A stretch of 58,332 nucleotides of DNA, from positions 1-58,332 of the forward strand of contig NZ_JOJM01000051.1 of the NCBI RefSeq assembly GCF_000720325.1. The letters run 5' to 3'. The DNA comes from Streptomyces sp. NRRL B-1347 (GTDB lineage Bacteria; Actinomycetota; Actinomycetes; Streptomycetales; Streptomycetaceae). A program made the position numbers and the translations under genes. Below the pieces are notes generated by a model. That model was not told the origin of the DNA, did no database searches, and worked only from the letters and a program-made list of their open reading frames with translations. Positions 18,603 to 27,177 of the stretch are shown piece after piece (position 1 is the first letter of the stretch; the number at the start of each line of letters is the position of its first letter).

Positions 18603-19406
18603 TCAGGTGCCCGTGCCCCTGGCGGACAGCCAGGCCGCGTAGACGCGGCGGACCGCATCGGCCGGACGGGGCAGACCGGCGGTCGCGGCGCGCAGGTCGC
18701 CCGCGCAGTGCAGTTCGAAGCGCCGTTGGCCGGGACAGTGGTGGTTGCGGACGAAGTAGGTGACGGTGGAGCCGTGGGGGCCGCCCTCGTGCGGGTTGTG
18801 TCCGCCGCCCTCCCACAGCAGCCCGGCCTCGGTGCGCCAGGTGGTGACGAGCCGGGACAGCAGCGGCGAGGAGGGCCGGGCCAGCACGAACGCGGTGTGG
18901 TTCTCGAAGCCGCACGCGGCTTCGGTCGCCGCGATCCGTTCGTCGAACGCACCGCTGTCGCGGGGGAAGAGGAAGACCTCGACCGCGGCGTGCCGCCGCC
19001 CGTCCGGCAGGTGGAGCCGCAGCCGGGTGATGTGCACCTCGCAGTCGGCCGGATCCAGTCCGTGGCGCTCGGCAAGGCGGGCGCGCACCACGGTGCTGGG
19101 GACGGTCGGCGAAGGAGCGAGGCCCCGCGCTTCCAGGTGGCGCAGTCCCGCCGCCAAGGTGCGGGGGAACAGCAGGACCGCGCAGTGGTCGAAGACGCAC
19201 TCGCGCTCGGTCAGCGCCGCCGCGGTCCCGTGCGGCGCCAGCGGTGCGACGAGTGCGGACGCCGGTGCGGTGCTGGCGAACCGGGCGTCACGTATCACTT
19301 CCTCCAAGCGGTGCAGATCCGTCTCGGTGAACGCCCCCGCTCCGGCCGAACCGTCAGCCGGACGGGTCATTTGCTCGGCGATTCCAGAGGAACTTACGAA
19401 AGTCAT
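18603..19406 (-). CDS. Unrecognised 267-aa protein, first gene of aromatic operon
   Basis: Start ATG 19406 has a strong site (GGCAGGAGG). The protein is soluble, with no signal peptide. Notable stretches are ERECVFDHCAVLLFPRTL, VHITRLRLHLPDGRRHAAVE, VFLFPRDS and FENHTAFVLAR, followed by EGGGHNPHEGGPHGST, which has three close histidines that might bind metal. I do not recognise the family. It leads the operon with the O-methyltransferase, DAHP synthase and ABM enzyme, so an enzymatic step specific to this pathway is likely. It is the best candidate here for a new enzyme, but the role is inference from position. Confidence 0.75.
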   Translation of the reverse strand: MTFVSSSGIAEQMTRPADGSAGAGAFTETDLHRLEEVIRDARFASTAPASALVAPLAPHGTAAALTERECVFDHCAVLLFPRTLAAGLRHLEARGLAPSPTVPSTVVRARLAERHGLDPADCEVHITRLRLHLPDGRRHAAVEVFLFPRDSGAFDERIAATEAACGFENHTAFVLARPSSPLLSRLVTTWRTEAGLLWEGGGHNPHEGGPHGSTVTYFVRNHHCPGQRRFELHCAGDLRAATAGLPRPADAVRRVYAAWLSARGTGT

Positions 19407-19960
19407 TGGTGCCTCCTGCCGTAGAGCTTCCGGAATTCTGTGACGGAATCCCACGCTGAGGCAAGGGCGTTCAGATGCCGCCCGCATTCCGTTGCTCGAA
19501 AAGGGCGTACAGGCCGCCGTGGCACCCCTGTCACCTGGGAGAACGCGACAGTTCGAGGGTTCCGATGGCGTGCTTCGACAGGGGCGATCGATCTACGGGA
19601 GGCAGTTATCGCGAATTCTGGAAGCGGACTCCCCTCTTTCTGTATTGATGTTCCTTGTGGGCCGCGAAGCCCCCGCCCGCCGGCCTCCGAGTGTCAAGCT
19701 GCGACGATGCGGCTGGTGGGGGCGATTCCGCGGCTCGTCGTCATCGACGGGAGCGGACGATCCGCGGGTGAAAGCCGGATGAAGATTCCCCGTACGCCGC
19801 TGGCAAGGCCCCTGTATGGGGATTTCTTATCGCACGTCGACGGCGTGCGGACCATAGAGATTCCTTATCGGGCGGCGCTGGACGAATGGATCGGGCGCCG
19901 CACAGAATCCGTATGCGCAAGACAGCGTCCGCATCGCTCTGCCGCTACGGAGGTTTCTTT
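19407..19960. promoter_or_regulatory. 554-base divergent promoter region
   Basis: This stretch separates the leftward unknown/OMT/DAHP operon from the rightward CoA ligase. It is clearly more AT-rich than its surroundings and lacks Streptomyces codon bias. The one long rightward frame (ending 19964) has no ribosome site and a non-coding composition. It presumably holds two promoters and operator sites; I cannot place them precisely. Confidence 0.55.
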
Positions 19961-21625
19961 GTGAACGCTCCCCCTGTCCGTACGAAATCCCTGCCGGTGT
20001 CTCTCACGTTCACCGACGCCCTGGAACGCGCGGCCGCCCGCCGTACGGAGCCCGCCGTGTGGGACGGCGGCCGGTGGCGGACCTGGCGGGACTGCCTGGA
20101 CCAGGCCGAGCGCACCGCGGCCGCGCTGCACCGGCGCGGCGTGCGAGGCGGCGACGTCCTGGCGGCCCGGCTCCCCAACTCCTGGGAGCTGGTGGTGCTG
20201 CACGCCGCCGCCGCCCGGCTCGGCGCCCCGCTGCTGCCCCTGCACTCCGCCTACGGAACCCGCGAGACGCAGCGGCTGATCGAGCAGTCGGGCGCGGTCG
20301 CCCTGGCCGCCGCGGCAGTCGTGCGGGGCGATGACCGCGGCGAGGAGATCTCCCTCCTGCGCGAGCGGTGCCCCGGGCTGCGGCACCTGTGGGTGTCGGC
20401 GACGGGCGCCGTCCGCCCCCGGGCCGACGGTCTGCCGGACCTGCCGGACCTGCCGGACCTGGCGGAGCTGTTCGCGGAGGACCCGGGCCCGGAGACGCCG
20501 CTGCCGCCCGCGCCGACCGACCCGCGGGCTCCGCTGGTGCTGCTCGCGTCCTCGGGGACGACGTCCCAGCGGCCCAAGCTGTGCGTCCACAGCCACGGCG
20601 GGCTCCTCGGCAACGCGGCGGCCGTGGCGGCGGACGGTTGCTTCGGCGCCACCGACACCATCGTGTCGGCGAGCCCGCTCAGCCATGCCTTCGGACTGCT
20701 GTCCGTGCACCTCGCCCTGGTCACCGGCGGAGCCGTCGGCCTGTTCGACCGCTGGGATCCGGGTAGGTTCGCCGCCGCCCTGGACACGGTCGGCGCCACC
20801 GCCGCCTTCGCCGTACCGGCCCAGCTGCGCGACCTGCTGGCCCTGCCCCCGGACGACGTGGGCACCCGCACCCCGACGCTGCGGGAAGTCCGCACCGGAG
20901 GGGCGCCCGTGCCCCGCGAACTGGCCGAGGGCGTGCGCCGCACCCTGGGGGCACACCTCGTCGTGCAGTGGGGGATGACCGAGGTCGGAGCCGGTACGTA
21001 CACCCGCGCCGACGACCCGCCCGAGGCGGCCGGGACCATCGGAAGGCCTGCCTCCGGCGCACAGGTGCGGATACGGCGCCCGGACGGCGAGCCGGCCGCG
21101 CCCGGCGAGACCGGTGAACTCCAGTACCGCAGTCCCCACATGTTCCGCGGCTACTACCGCGACCCGGAGCTGACCCGGGCCGCGCTCACCCCGGACGGCT
21201 GGCTGCGCACCGGCGACCGGGCCGTCCTCGAGCCGGACGGCTCGGTGGTCTACCGGGGCCGCGCCGACGAGCTGATCAACCGGGGCGGGCTGAAGTACAG
21301 CGCACTGGAAGTGGAGGAACTGCTCGACGACCTCCCGCAGTTGGCGCAGCACGCGGTGGTCGCGCGCGCCGACCCGCGGCTCGGCCAGCGCGCCTGCCTG
21401 ATCGTGGCGCTGCGCCAGGGCGCGTGCGTGACCCTGGACGACATCACGAGCCATCTGGCGGCCAAGGGACTCGCCACCTACAAGCTCCCCGAACAGCTGG
21501 TCGTGGTCGACGAGTTACCCACGACGGTCACCGGCAAGACGGCCCGCGCCCGGCTGCGGGCGATGCCCCTGCCACCCCTCCCCGCGCGGCCCCCGCGGCG
21601 CGGCACGGCCGGGCGGCGCCGGTGA
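19961..21625 (+). CDS. AMP-dependent acyl/aryl-CoA ligase
   Basis: A 554-residue ANL-superfamily enzyme that adenylates a carboxylic acid and normally passes it to CoA. Core motifs: VLLASSGTTSQRPK (P-loop A3), VQWGMTEVGAGTY (A5), WLRTGDRAVL (A7), GRADELINRGGLKYSALEVE (A8) and TTVTGKTARARL with the catalytic lysine (A10). Start GTG 19961 lies seven bases after ACGGAGG. Codon 519 is TTA (21515-21517), pointing to bldA control. The setting beside DAHP synthase, OMT and hydroxylase genes favours an aromatic acid substrate. It ends 20 bases from the convergent LysR gene. Confidence 0.9.
   Translation: MNAPPVRTKSLPVSLTFTDALERAAARRTEPAVWDGGRWRTWRDCLDQAERTAAALHRRGVRGGDVLAARLPNSWELVVLHAAAARLGAPLLPLHSAYGTRETQRLIEQSGAVALAAAAVVRGDDRGEEISLLRERCPGLRHLWVSATGAVRPRADGLPDLPDLPDLAELFAEDPGPETPLPPAPTDPRAPLVLLASSGTTSQRPKLCVHSHGGLLGNAAAVAADGCFGATDTIVSASPLSHAFGLLSVHLALVTGGAVGLFDRWDPGRFAAALDTVGATAAFAVPAQLRDLLALPPDDVGTRTPTLREVRTGGAPVPRELAEGVRRTLGAHLVVQWGMTEVGAGTYTRADDPPEAAGTIGRPASGAQVRIRRPDGEPAAPGETGELQYRSPHMFRGYYRDPELTRAALTPDGWLRTGDRAVLEPDGSVVYRGRADELINRGGLKYSALEVEELLDDLPQLAQHAVVARADPRLGQRACLIVALRQGACVTLDDITSHLAAKGLATYKLPEQLVVVDELPTTVTGKTARARLRAMPLPPLPARPPRRGTAGRRR
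20432..20458 (+). repeat. Three exact 9-bp tandem repeats inside CoA ligase gene
   Basis: CTGCCGGAC is repeated three times in frame, encoding Leu-Pro-Asp repeats in a surface linker of the CoA ligase before its P-loop. Copy-number change would be in frame. Confidence 0.85.
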
Positions 21626-21645
21626 CCGGCGGGCGCCGGGCCGCC

Positions 21646-22521
21646 TCAGGAGGCCAGCTGTCCGCGCAGCACCGACTGCAGACCGGCCAGGTTCGGGTTG
21701 GACGAGTTCCGGTCGAGCCACGTCATGGTGATGGACGTGCGCAGGGACGCGTCGTCGACCTCGACGACGGCGATCTCGCCCCGGCGCTCCTGGGCCCGCA
21801 CCGCGAGGGACGGCAGCAGGGCGCAGCCCATGCCCGCGGCCACACACGCGCTGAGGGTGCCGATGCTCGACACCTCCGCGACCGGCTCCTTCGCGGTCGG
21901 GCCGGAGAAGGAGTCGTCGAACATCTGCCGGAAACCGCAGCCGCGTTCGGTGGCGAGGAAGGGCTCCGCCGCCAGCTCCCCGAGCCCGACCCGGTGGCGC
22001 GCGGCCAGCGGGTGGTCCGGCGGGGTGATGACCACCAGCGGTTCCTCGCCCAGGGTCTCGGCCCGCAGCCCCGCGTCCTTCGGGGCGTCGCCGAACGTCA
22101 GGCACACGTCGAGGTCGCCCCGGCGCACCGCCTTGTACAGCTCGCCCCGGTTGTCCTGAGTGATCCGTACCCGTGCCTCCGGATGCAGCGTGCGGTAGCG
22201 CGCGAGCACCTCGGGCAGCAGATACAGACACACCGTCTCCAGCGCGCCCACCGCGACCTCCGAGTCCGGTCGGCTCACCGCCCAGCGCGCCTCCTCCATC
22301 AGCTTGAGGATGCGCTCCGTGTACTCCGACAGGGCCGTGCCCTGCGGCGTCAGCCGGATCTGCCGCTGCGAGCGGTCGAGCAGCTCGACCCCGAGCTCGC
22401 GCTCAAGGGCCTGGATCTGGTCGCTGACGCTGGACTGCGCGTAGTGCAGCTCGCGGGCCGCCCGGGTGACGCTGAGCGTCCTGGCGACCGCATCGAACGT
22501 CCGAAGATGCCGTAACTCCAC
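21646..22521 (-). CDS. LysR-family transcriptional regulator
   Basis: A 291-residue regulator: N-terminal winged HTH (LRHLRTFDAVARTLSVTRAA, then YAQSSVSDQIQALERELGV) and a periplasmic-binding-protein-like effector domain from about residue 85. I chose GTG 22521, preceded by GAGAGGGGG; ATG 22545 would add eight residues but lacks a ribosome site. Codon 3 is TTA (22513-22515), so synthesis should need the bldA tRNA. It is divergent from the MFS exporter and convergent with the CoA ligase, and is probably a pathway-specific regulator acting at the shared MFS promoter region. Confidence 0.92.
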   Translation of the reverse strand: MELRHLRTFDAVARTLSVTRAARELHYAQSSVSDQIQALERELGVELLDRSQRQIRLTPQGTALSEYTERILKLMEEARWAVSRPDSEVAVGALETVCLYLLPEVLARYRTLHPEARVRITQDNRGELYKAVRRGDLDVCLTFGDAPKDAGLRAETLGEEPLVVITPPDHPLAARHRVGLGELAAEPFLATERGCGFRQMFDDSFSGPTAKEPVAEVSSIGTLSACVAAGMGCALLPSLAVRAQERRGEIAVVEVDDASLRTSITMTWLDRNSSNPNLAGLQSVLRGQLAS

Positions 22522-22547
22522 GTCTCGGCTCCCCCTCTCGAACATCG

Positions 22548-22562
22548 ATCGGCTGAGCCGAT
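22548..22562. promoter_or_regulatory. LysR-type operator (ATC-N9-GAT palindrome)
   Basis: ATCGGCT-G-AGCCGAT is a perfect 7-1-7 palindrome with the T-N11-A layout typical of LysR boxes. It sits 26 bases upstream of the LysR start and in the shared region with the MFS gene. A second imperfect palindrome, ATGC...GCAT around CCCATAGGG, follows at 22561-22578. Confidence 0.6.
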
Positions 22563-22690
22563 GCTACCCATAGGGCATTCCCGTCGTCACCGGCGGCAGC
22601 GCGCCTTTCGGTTCCGCTTGAATGGAATGCAACTCCGTCAACTCCATTTGTACGGCGGCCCTTTGCGCTTTCGAAACGAAGGAGAGAAAC

Positions 22691-24094
22691 ATGTCGACGC
22701 AGGCGGAAGCCGTTTCCGTCGCACCGGCGCGAATCGAGAAGCCCTCGGCGACCCTGCTGATCGGACTCTCGCTCGGCTACTTCATGGTCCTGCTGGACAC
22801 GACGATCGTCGCCGTGGCGCTGCCCGCCATCTCCGGTTCCCTGCACGTCGGCCTCAGCGGCCTGCAATGGGTCACCAACGGCTACACGATCACCTTCGCC
22901 GCGCTGCTGCTCACCGCCGGCTGGCTGTCCGACCGGCTCGGCGGCCGCAGGGTCTTCCTCTACGGCCTCGTGGCCTTCGGCGTCCTGTCCGGCATCTCCG
23001 CCGCGGCCGACTCCCTGGGCGCCCTGGTCGCCCTGCGCCTCGCCCTGGGCGCGGCCGGTGCGCTGATGCTTCCCGCCTCGCTCGCCGTGATCACCAACGC
23101 GTACAGCGACCCGGCCGACCGCGCCCGCGCCGTCGGCAACTGGGCGGCGATCACCGGGGTGGCGCTCGCGGCGGGCCCCCTGGTCGGCGGTGCGCTCACC
23201 GACTCCGTCGGCTGGCGCGCGATCTTCCTCATCAATGTGCCGCTGGCGCTGATCAGCTTCGTCATCACCCTGCGCCTGGCCCCGGAGACCCCGCGCAAGC
23301 AGCGCAGCGGCCTGGACATCACCGGCCAGCTCAGCGCCGTCGTCACCCTCGGCGCACTGTCGTACGCGCTGATCGAGGGCCCGGACAAGGGGTGGGGCGG
23401 TGGCCCGGTGGTCGGCGCCTTCGTCCTGGCGGCCCTCGCGGCCGCGGTGTTCGTCGCCGCCGAGTCACGGGCGAAGGACGCGGCGATGCTGCCGCTGCGC
23501 ATGTTCCGCAGCCGGGGCTTCTCCACCGCGTTGGGCGTGGGTCTGATCGCGAACTTCGGCCTGTCCGGACTGCTGTTCGTCCTTTCGCTGTTCTTCCAGG
23601 AGGGACGGCACTACTCCTCGCTCAGCGCCGGCCTCGCCTTCCTGCCGCTGACCCTGCCCACCGCCTTCAACCCCATCTACACCGGGCGGCTCGTCGGCCG
23701 CATCGGCCCGCGCCGCCCGGCCGCCTTCGGGTTCGTCCTGATGGGCGTCGGCGCCCTGCTGCAGGCTCCGTTCACCGGCGACTCCGGGCTCGACCTCGGC
23801 ATCACCGTGGTCGGCCTGCTGGCCTTCGGCTTCGGCGTGTCCTTCGCCCTGCCCGCACTGGTCGCGGGCATGGCGAGTTCGGTACCGGCCGATCTGGCCG
23901 GCATCGGTGCCGGCGCGCTCAACTCCGCCCGCCAGGTCGGTGCCTCCCTCGGCGTCGCCGTCCTCGGCGTGGTGCTCAACCTGTCCTCGACCAGCGCCGA
24001 CGGCACCAGGTGGGCGCTCGTCGTCGGCGGTCTGAGCCTGCTGTTCGGGTCGGTCGTCGCCTGGACCGGACTCAAGGGCCGCACCGCGAGCTGA
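22691..24094 (+). CDS. MFS drug/metabolite exporter, DHA2 (14-helix) family
   Basis: A 467-residue EmrB/QacA-type proton antiporter; ATG 22691 follows AAGGAGAGAAAC. The first helix carries the DHA2 motif YFMVLLDTTIVAVALP, loop 2-3 carries SDRLGGRRVF, and helix 5 the antiporter motif GVALAAGPLVGGAL. The length and segment count fit 14 helices. It is divergent from LysR and followed at 51 bases by the VOC gene, so it probably exports or gives resistance to the product of the locus. Confidence 0.92.
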   Translation: MSTQAEAVSVAPARIEKPSATLLIGLSLGYFMVLLDTTIVAVALPAISGSLHVGLSGLQWVTNGYTITFAALLLTAGWLSDRLGGRRVFLYGLVAFGVLSGISAAADSLGALVALRLALGAAGALMLPASLAVITNAYSDPADRARAVGNWAAITGVALAAGPLVGGALTDSVGWRAIFLINVPLALISFVITLRLAPETPRKQRSGLDITGQLSAVVTLGALSYALIEGPDKGWGGGPVVGAFVLAALAAAVFVAAESRAKDAAMLPLRMFRSRGFSTALGVGLIANFGLSGLLFVLSLFFQEGRHYSSLSAGLAFLPLTLPTAFNPIYTGRLVGRIGPRRPAAFGFVLMGVGALLQAPFTGDSGLDLGITVVGLLAFGFGVSFALPALVAGMASSVPADLAGIGAGALNSARQVGASLGVAVLGVVLNLSSTSADGTRWALVVGGLSLLFGSVVAWTGLKGRTAS

Positions 24095-24145
24095 ACCGGA
24101 CCCGGCACCGGCCCGCAGCGCCCCGCCCCCACCCCAGGAGGAGCC

Positions 24146-24754
24146 TTGACTTCCGTCTCACCGTCCATCCGCCCCGGGGCCGACGCGCCGGCCCCGCACG
24201 TCCACGGGGTCGACCATCTCGCGTACGTCACCTGGAAGCCCCGCGCCACCGTCGAGTTCTACACCCAGGCCCTCGGAATGCCCCTGGTGCACGCCATCAC
24301 CGCCAACGGCTGGGTCACCCATGACTACCCGGACTTCGTGCACTTCTTCTTCGACGCGGGGGCGGGCAACCGCATCGCCTTCTTCTACTACTTCGGCCTG
24401 CCCGAGGAGACCGCCCCCAGCGACCTCATGCACCGCTCCCGGCACGTGGCCTTCCACGTCGAGACGGAGCGGGAACTCCACGCCTGGCGCGAGCGGTTGA
24501 AGGCGCACGGCATCCGCGTCACCCCGCCCCTCGCCCACGAACTCATCGAGTCGATCTACTTCGACGACCCCAACGGCATCCAGCTGGAGATCACCCGCCC
24601 CCTGCGCGCGATGTCCGGCATCGACGCCCGGGACGCCGCACTGACGGTCAGGGCGCTCGTCGACGTCGCCGAGTCCCCGCGCCCGTCGGTGGAATCGCTG
24701 TGGCGGCGCAAGGCGGAACTGATCCGCAAGCGCATGGAAGGAGCCGATCTGTGA
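24146..24754 (+). CDS. VOC superfamily (glyoxalase / extradiol dioxygenase-like) protein
   Basis: A 202-residue protein with a TTG start (24146) preceded by AGGAGGAG. It has paired beta-alpha-beta-beta-beta units: HGVDHLAYVTWKPRATVEFY (His ligand at about residue 24), SRHVAFHVETERELHAW (second His) and DPNGIQLEITRP (Glu ligand). That gives the His-His-Glu metal triad of extradiol dioxygenases and related VOC enzymes. A helical tail of about 40 residues follows. With a downstream flavin hydroxylase it may oxidise or rearrange an aromatic ring; the reaction is not determined. Confidence 0.85.
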   Translation: MTSVSPSIRPGADAPAPHVHGVDHLAYVTWKPRATVEFYTQALGMPLVHAITANGWVTHDYPDFVHFFFDAGAGNRIAFFYYFGLPEETAPSDLMHRSRHVAFHVETERELHAWRERLKAHGIRVTPPLAHELIESIYFDDPNGIQLEITRPLRAMSGIDARDAALTVRALVDVAESPRPSVESLWRRKAELIRKRMEGADL

Positions 24755-25005
24755 GCCTCGCCCTGTACGTGCTCGACGTACCCGAGTTCCAGCCCGTGGT
24801 GCGCGCCGCCGGGGCCGCGGGCCTGACCCCACGCCAGGTCGGTGACTACATCGAGCTGCGCACGGACGCGCCGGAGGCCGTGCTCCGCCGCGCCGACGCG
24901 GTGATCCGCACCGCGGTGTGGCACGCGGCCCTCACCGGCGGCCTCGACGGCCGCATCGTCAGCTTCACCTCCGACACCCTCCACCTCGCCAAGGAGACGG
25001 GATGA
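24751..25005 (+). CDS. Small unknown protein, 84 aa, coupled between VOC and FAD genes
   Basis: Starts at GTG 24751 overlapping the VOC stop (GTGA) and ends overlapping the next start (ATGA), so it is translationally coupled on both sides. The sequence SLALYVLDVPEFQPVVRAAG, TPRQVGDYIELRTDAPEAV and VWHAALTGGLDGRIVSFTSD suggests a small alpha-beta fold. There are no cysteines and no membrane segment. I do not recognise a family. The tight coupling suggests a subunit or chaperone-like partner of the neighbouring enzymes. Confidence 0.75.
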   Translation: MSLALYVLDVPEFQPVVRAAGAAGLTPRQVGDYIELRTDAPEAVLRRADAVIRTAVWHAALTGGLDGRIVSFTSDTLHLAKETG

Positions 25006-26243
25006 GCGCGCGCACGGGCAGTTCCGAAAGCCACCCGGTCCTCGTCGTGGGCGCGGGCCCTGCGGGCCTCAGCGCCGCCCTGGCCCTGCGCGCCGCCGGC
25101 CTGCCCGCCGTGGTCCTGGAACGCCGTACGGAGGGCGCCGTTCGACCCGGCAGCCGCGCCGCCTATCTGCACGGTGCCTCGCTGCGCGAACTGGAGCGGC
25201 TCAGCCCGGGACTCGGCCACGAAGTGGCCGGCCGCGGCCTGCTCTGGGCGACGAAGCGCTCGTACTGGGCGGGCAAGGAGATCTACGTCCGCACCTATCC
25301 GCAGTCGACGCGCGAGGGGCTGCCGCACTTCACGAGTCTGCCGCAGGTGATCACCGAGGACCTGATGGTCGCCGCCTGCCGCACGCGGGGCGTGGCGTTC
25401 CACTGGGACGTGGAGGTGACCTCGGCGCGGAGCACCCCCGAGGGTGTCCTGCTCACGGACTCGGCCGGACGCGAGTGGCGGGCCGACTACGTGGTCGCCG
25501 CCGACGGCTCGCGCTCCGTGCTGCGCGCCGCGACCGGCAGCCCGCTGGAGGGGCCGCGCTCCCGGAACACCTTCGTGGTGGTCGACCTCGACGACGATCC
25601 GGAGCACAACCCCCTGCCGAGGGAGCGGACCTTCCACTACCGGCACCCGGACCTCGGCGGCCGCAATCTGCTGACCCTGCCCTTCGCGGGCGGGTGGCGG
25701 GTCGATCTGAACCTCCTGGTGCACGACGATCCGCACCGGTTCCTCTCTCCGGAGGGCCTGCGCCGCTGGATCCCGCGGGTCCTGCCGGCGGCGTACGGCG
25801 AACGGGTCCGCTGGGTCTCCACGTACCGGTTCGCCCAGCAGGTCGCCGCCGACTTCACGGACGCCCACCGGCGGATCCTGCTGACCGGCGAGGCGTCCCA
25901 CCTGTTCGCCCCGTTCGGCGCCCGGGGCATGAACTCCAGCATTCCCGACGCGGTCCGGGCTGTGGGGGCGGTGGTCCAGGCGCTGGAAGCGGGCCGTGAC
26001 CGGGCCGCCGCCGGGGCGGCCGTCAGCCGCTTCGCCGCGGAGCGCAAGGAGGCGGCGGTGCACAACCGCGCCTGCGCCAGTGCCGCGCTGGACCACATGC
26101 TGGCCCGTCGCCCCTCCCTCTGGCTCCGGCAGCGCGCCGCGGCAGCGGTCGCCACGGCGGGCCGCAGGGCGGGCGCGTGGCTGGACTCCGCGCCGTACGG
26201 GCCCAAGCTGGCCGCGCGCGGGGCGGCCCGCAGCACGTACTGA
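25002..26243 (+). CDS. FAD-dependent aromatic monooxygenase (PF01494 type)
   Basis: A 413-residue group A flavoprotein hydroxylase. Motifs: GxGxxG in VLVVGAGPAGLSAALALRAA (about residues 13-32), the FAD/NADPH motif YVVAADGSRSVLR (DG motif, about 164-176) and the second FAD motif LLTGEASHLFAPFGARGMNS, where the usual GD is GE. These enzymes hydroxylate phenols or related rings using NAD(P)H and oxygen. ATG 25002 overlaps the previous stop. It ends 67 bases before the stop of the convergent second LysR gene. Confidence 0.88.
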   Translation: MSARTGSSESHPVLVVGAGPAGLSAALALRAAGLPAVVLERRTEGAVRPGSRAAYLHGASLRELERLSPGLGHEVAGRGLLWATKRSYWAGKEIYVRTYPQSTREGLPHFTSLPQVITEDLMVAACRTRGVAFHWDVEVTSARSTPEGVLLTDSAGREWRADYVVAADGSRSVLRAATGSPLEGPRSRNTFVVVDLDDDPEHNPLPRERTFHYRHPDLGGRNLLTLPFAGGWRVDLNLLVHDDPHRFLSPEGLRRWIPRVLPAAYGERVRWVSTYRFAQQVAADFTDAHRRILLTGEASHLFAPFGARGMNSSIPDAVRAVGAVVQALEAGRDRAAAGAAVSRFAAERKEAAVHNRACASAALDHMLARRPSLWLRQRAAAAVATAGRRAGAWLDSAPYGPKLAARGAARSTY

Positions 26244-26310
26244 ACGGCAGCGGATCCACCTCCGGCGACCCGGTCGCGCGCGGGGGAGCGGGGACCGGCC
26301 CCGCGTCCGC

Positions 26311-27177
26311 TCAGGGCGGGGAGACGGGTGAGCTCTCCAGGATGGTCCGGGCCGCGGTCCGCGCCGCGTCCACGACGGACTCGCGGACCGTGGCGGAGAG
26401 GGCCAGGTACACCGGCAGGGGCGCGGGCGCGGCTCCCAGGACGCCGGGCGGTGCCTGGCGGATCGCCGGTTGCTTCACGTGGGTGTCCGCGCCGAGGGCC
26501 GTGTAGGCCAAGCCGGCCTGGACGGATGCCAGCAGGGTCAGCGGGTCGGAGCACCCGGTGAGGGAGTACCAGGGGACGTTGTTGCGGTTGAGGGTCTCGG
26601 TGATGTGCAGGCCGAGCGCCGAGCCGCCGCCGAGCAGGGCGACGGGTATCCGCCTTCCGGCCGTGAGCGGGGCGCGGCCGAACCAGTCGAGCCGCAGCCG
26701 CCCCAGGAGCTCGGAGCGGGGGGTGGCCGTGCCGAGCAGCACCGCCGCTTCGAGTTTCCCCGTGCGGACCCCGTCGGCGAGCGCGGCGCTCTGGCCCGTG
26801 ACCATCGAGCACCGCACCTGGGGCCGCTCCACCGCGAGCCGGGTGAGCATCGTGCCCAGCCCGTCGGCGAGGTGGGTCGAGCAGCCCATGGTGAACGAGT
26901 CCCGGCTGGACAGCGCCGACACGCGGCTGAGGACGTCGTTGTTCAGCATGAGGACGCGCCGGGCGTGGGCCACCAGTTCCCGGCCGGCCGGGGTCAGACG
27001 CGGGGGCCGCTTGGCGCGCTGGAAGACGGGCGCCCGGACGATCGACTCGAGGCGCTGGATCTGCTGGCTGATGGTCGGCTGCGTGACGTGGAGCGACTGT
27101 GCGGCCCGGGAGAATCCGTCCTCGTTGACGACGGCCAGCAGAGTGCGGAGAAGTTTCACTTCGATGTCGCGCTGCAT
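26311..27177 (-). CDS. LysR-family transcriptional regulator (second)
   Basis: A 288-residue regulator starting at ATG 27177 (MQRDIEVKLLRTLLAVV). The HTH reads GFSRAAQSLHVTQPTISQQI, followed by the linker helix and an effector domain. The upstream ribosome site is weak (AGGTGTGAG). It closes the aromatic locus and faces the FAD hydroxylase. It may act on its own promoter or on the MFS operon; a 7-bp inverted repeat, GTGGGAC...GTCCCAC (27270-27305), lies upstream. Confidence 0.9.
   Translation of the reverse strand: MQRDIEVKLLRTLLAVVNEDGFSRAAQSLHVTQPTISQQIQRLESIVRAPVFQRAKRPPRLTPAGRELVAHARRVLMLNNDVLSRVSALSSRDSFTMGCSTHLADGLGTMLTRLAVERPQVRCSMVTGQSAALADGVRTGKLEAAVLLGTATPRSELLGRLRLDWFGRAPLTAGRRIPVALLGGGSALGLHITETLNRNNVPWYSLTGCSDPLTLLASVQAGLAYTALGADTHVKQPAIRQAPPGVLGAAPAPLPVYLALSATVRESVVDAARTAARTILESSPVSPP

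Noticed and set aside
19440..19964. A 174-codon rightward open frame in the divergent promoter region
   Set aside because: No ribosome site, codon use unlike the neighbours, AT-rich composition, and it runs into the CoA ligase start.
22546..22690. Longer LysR protein starting at ATG 22545
   Set aside because: No ribosome site before it, whereas GTG 22521 has GAGAGGGGG at good spacing.
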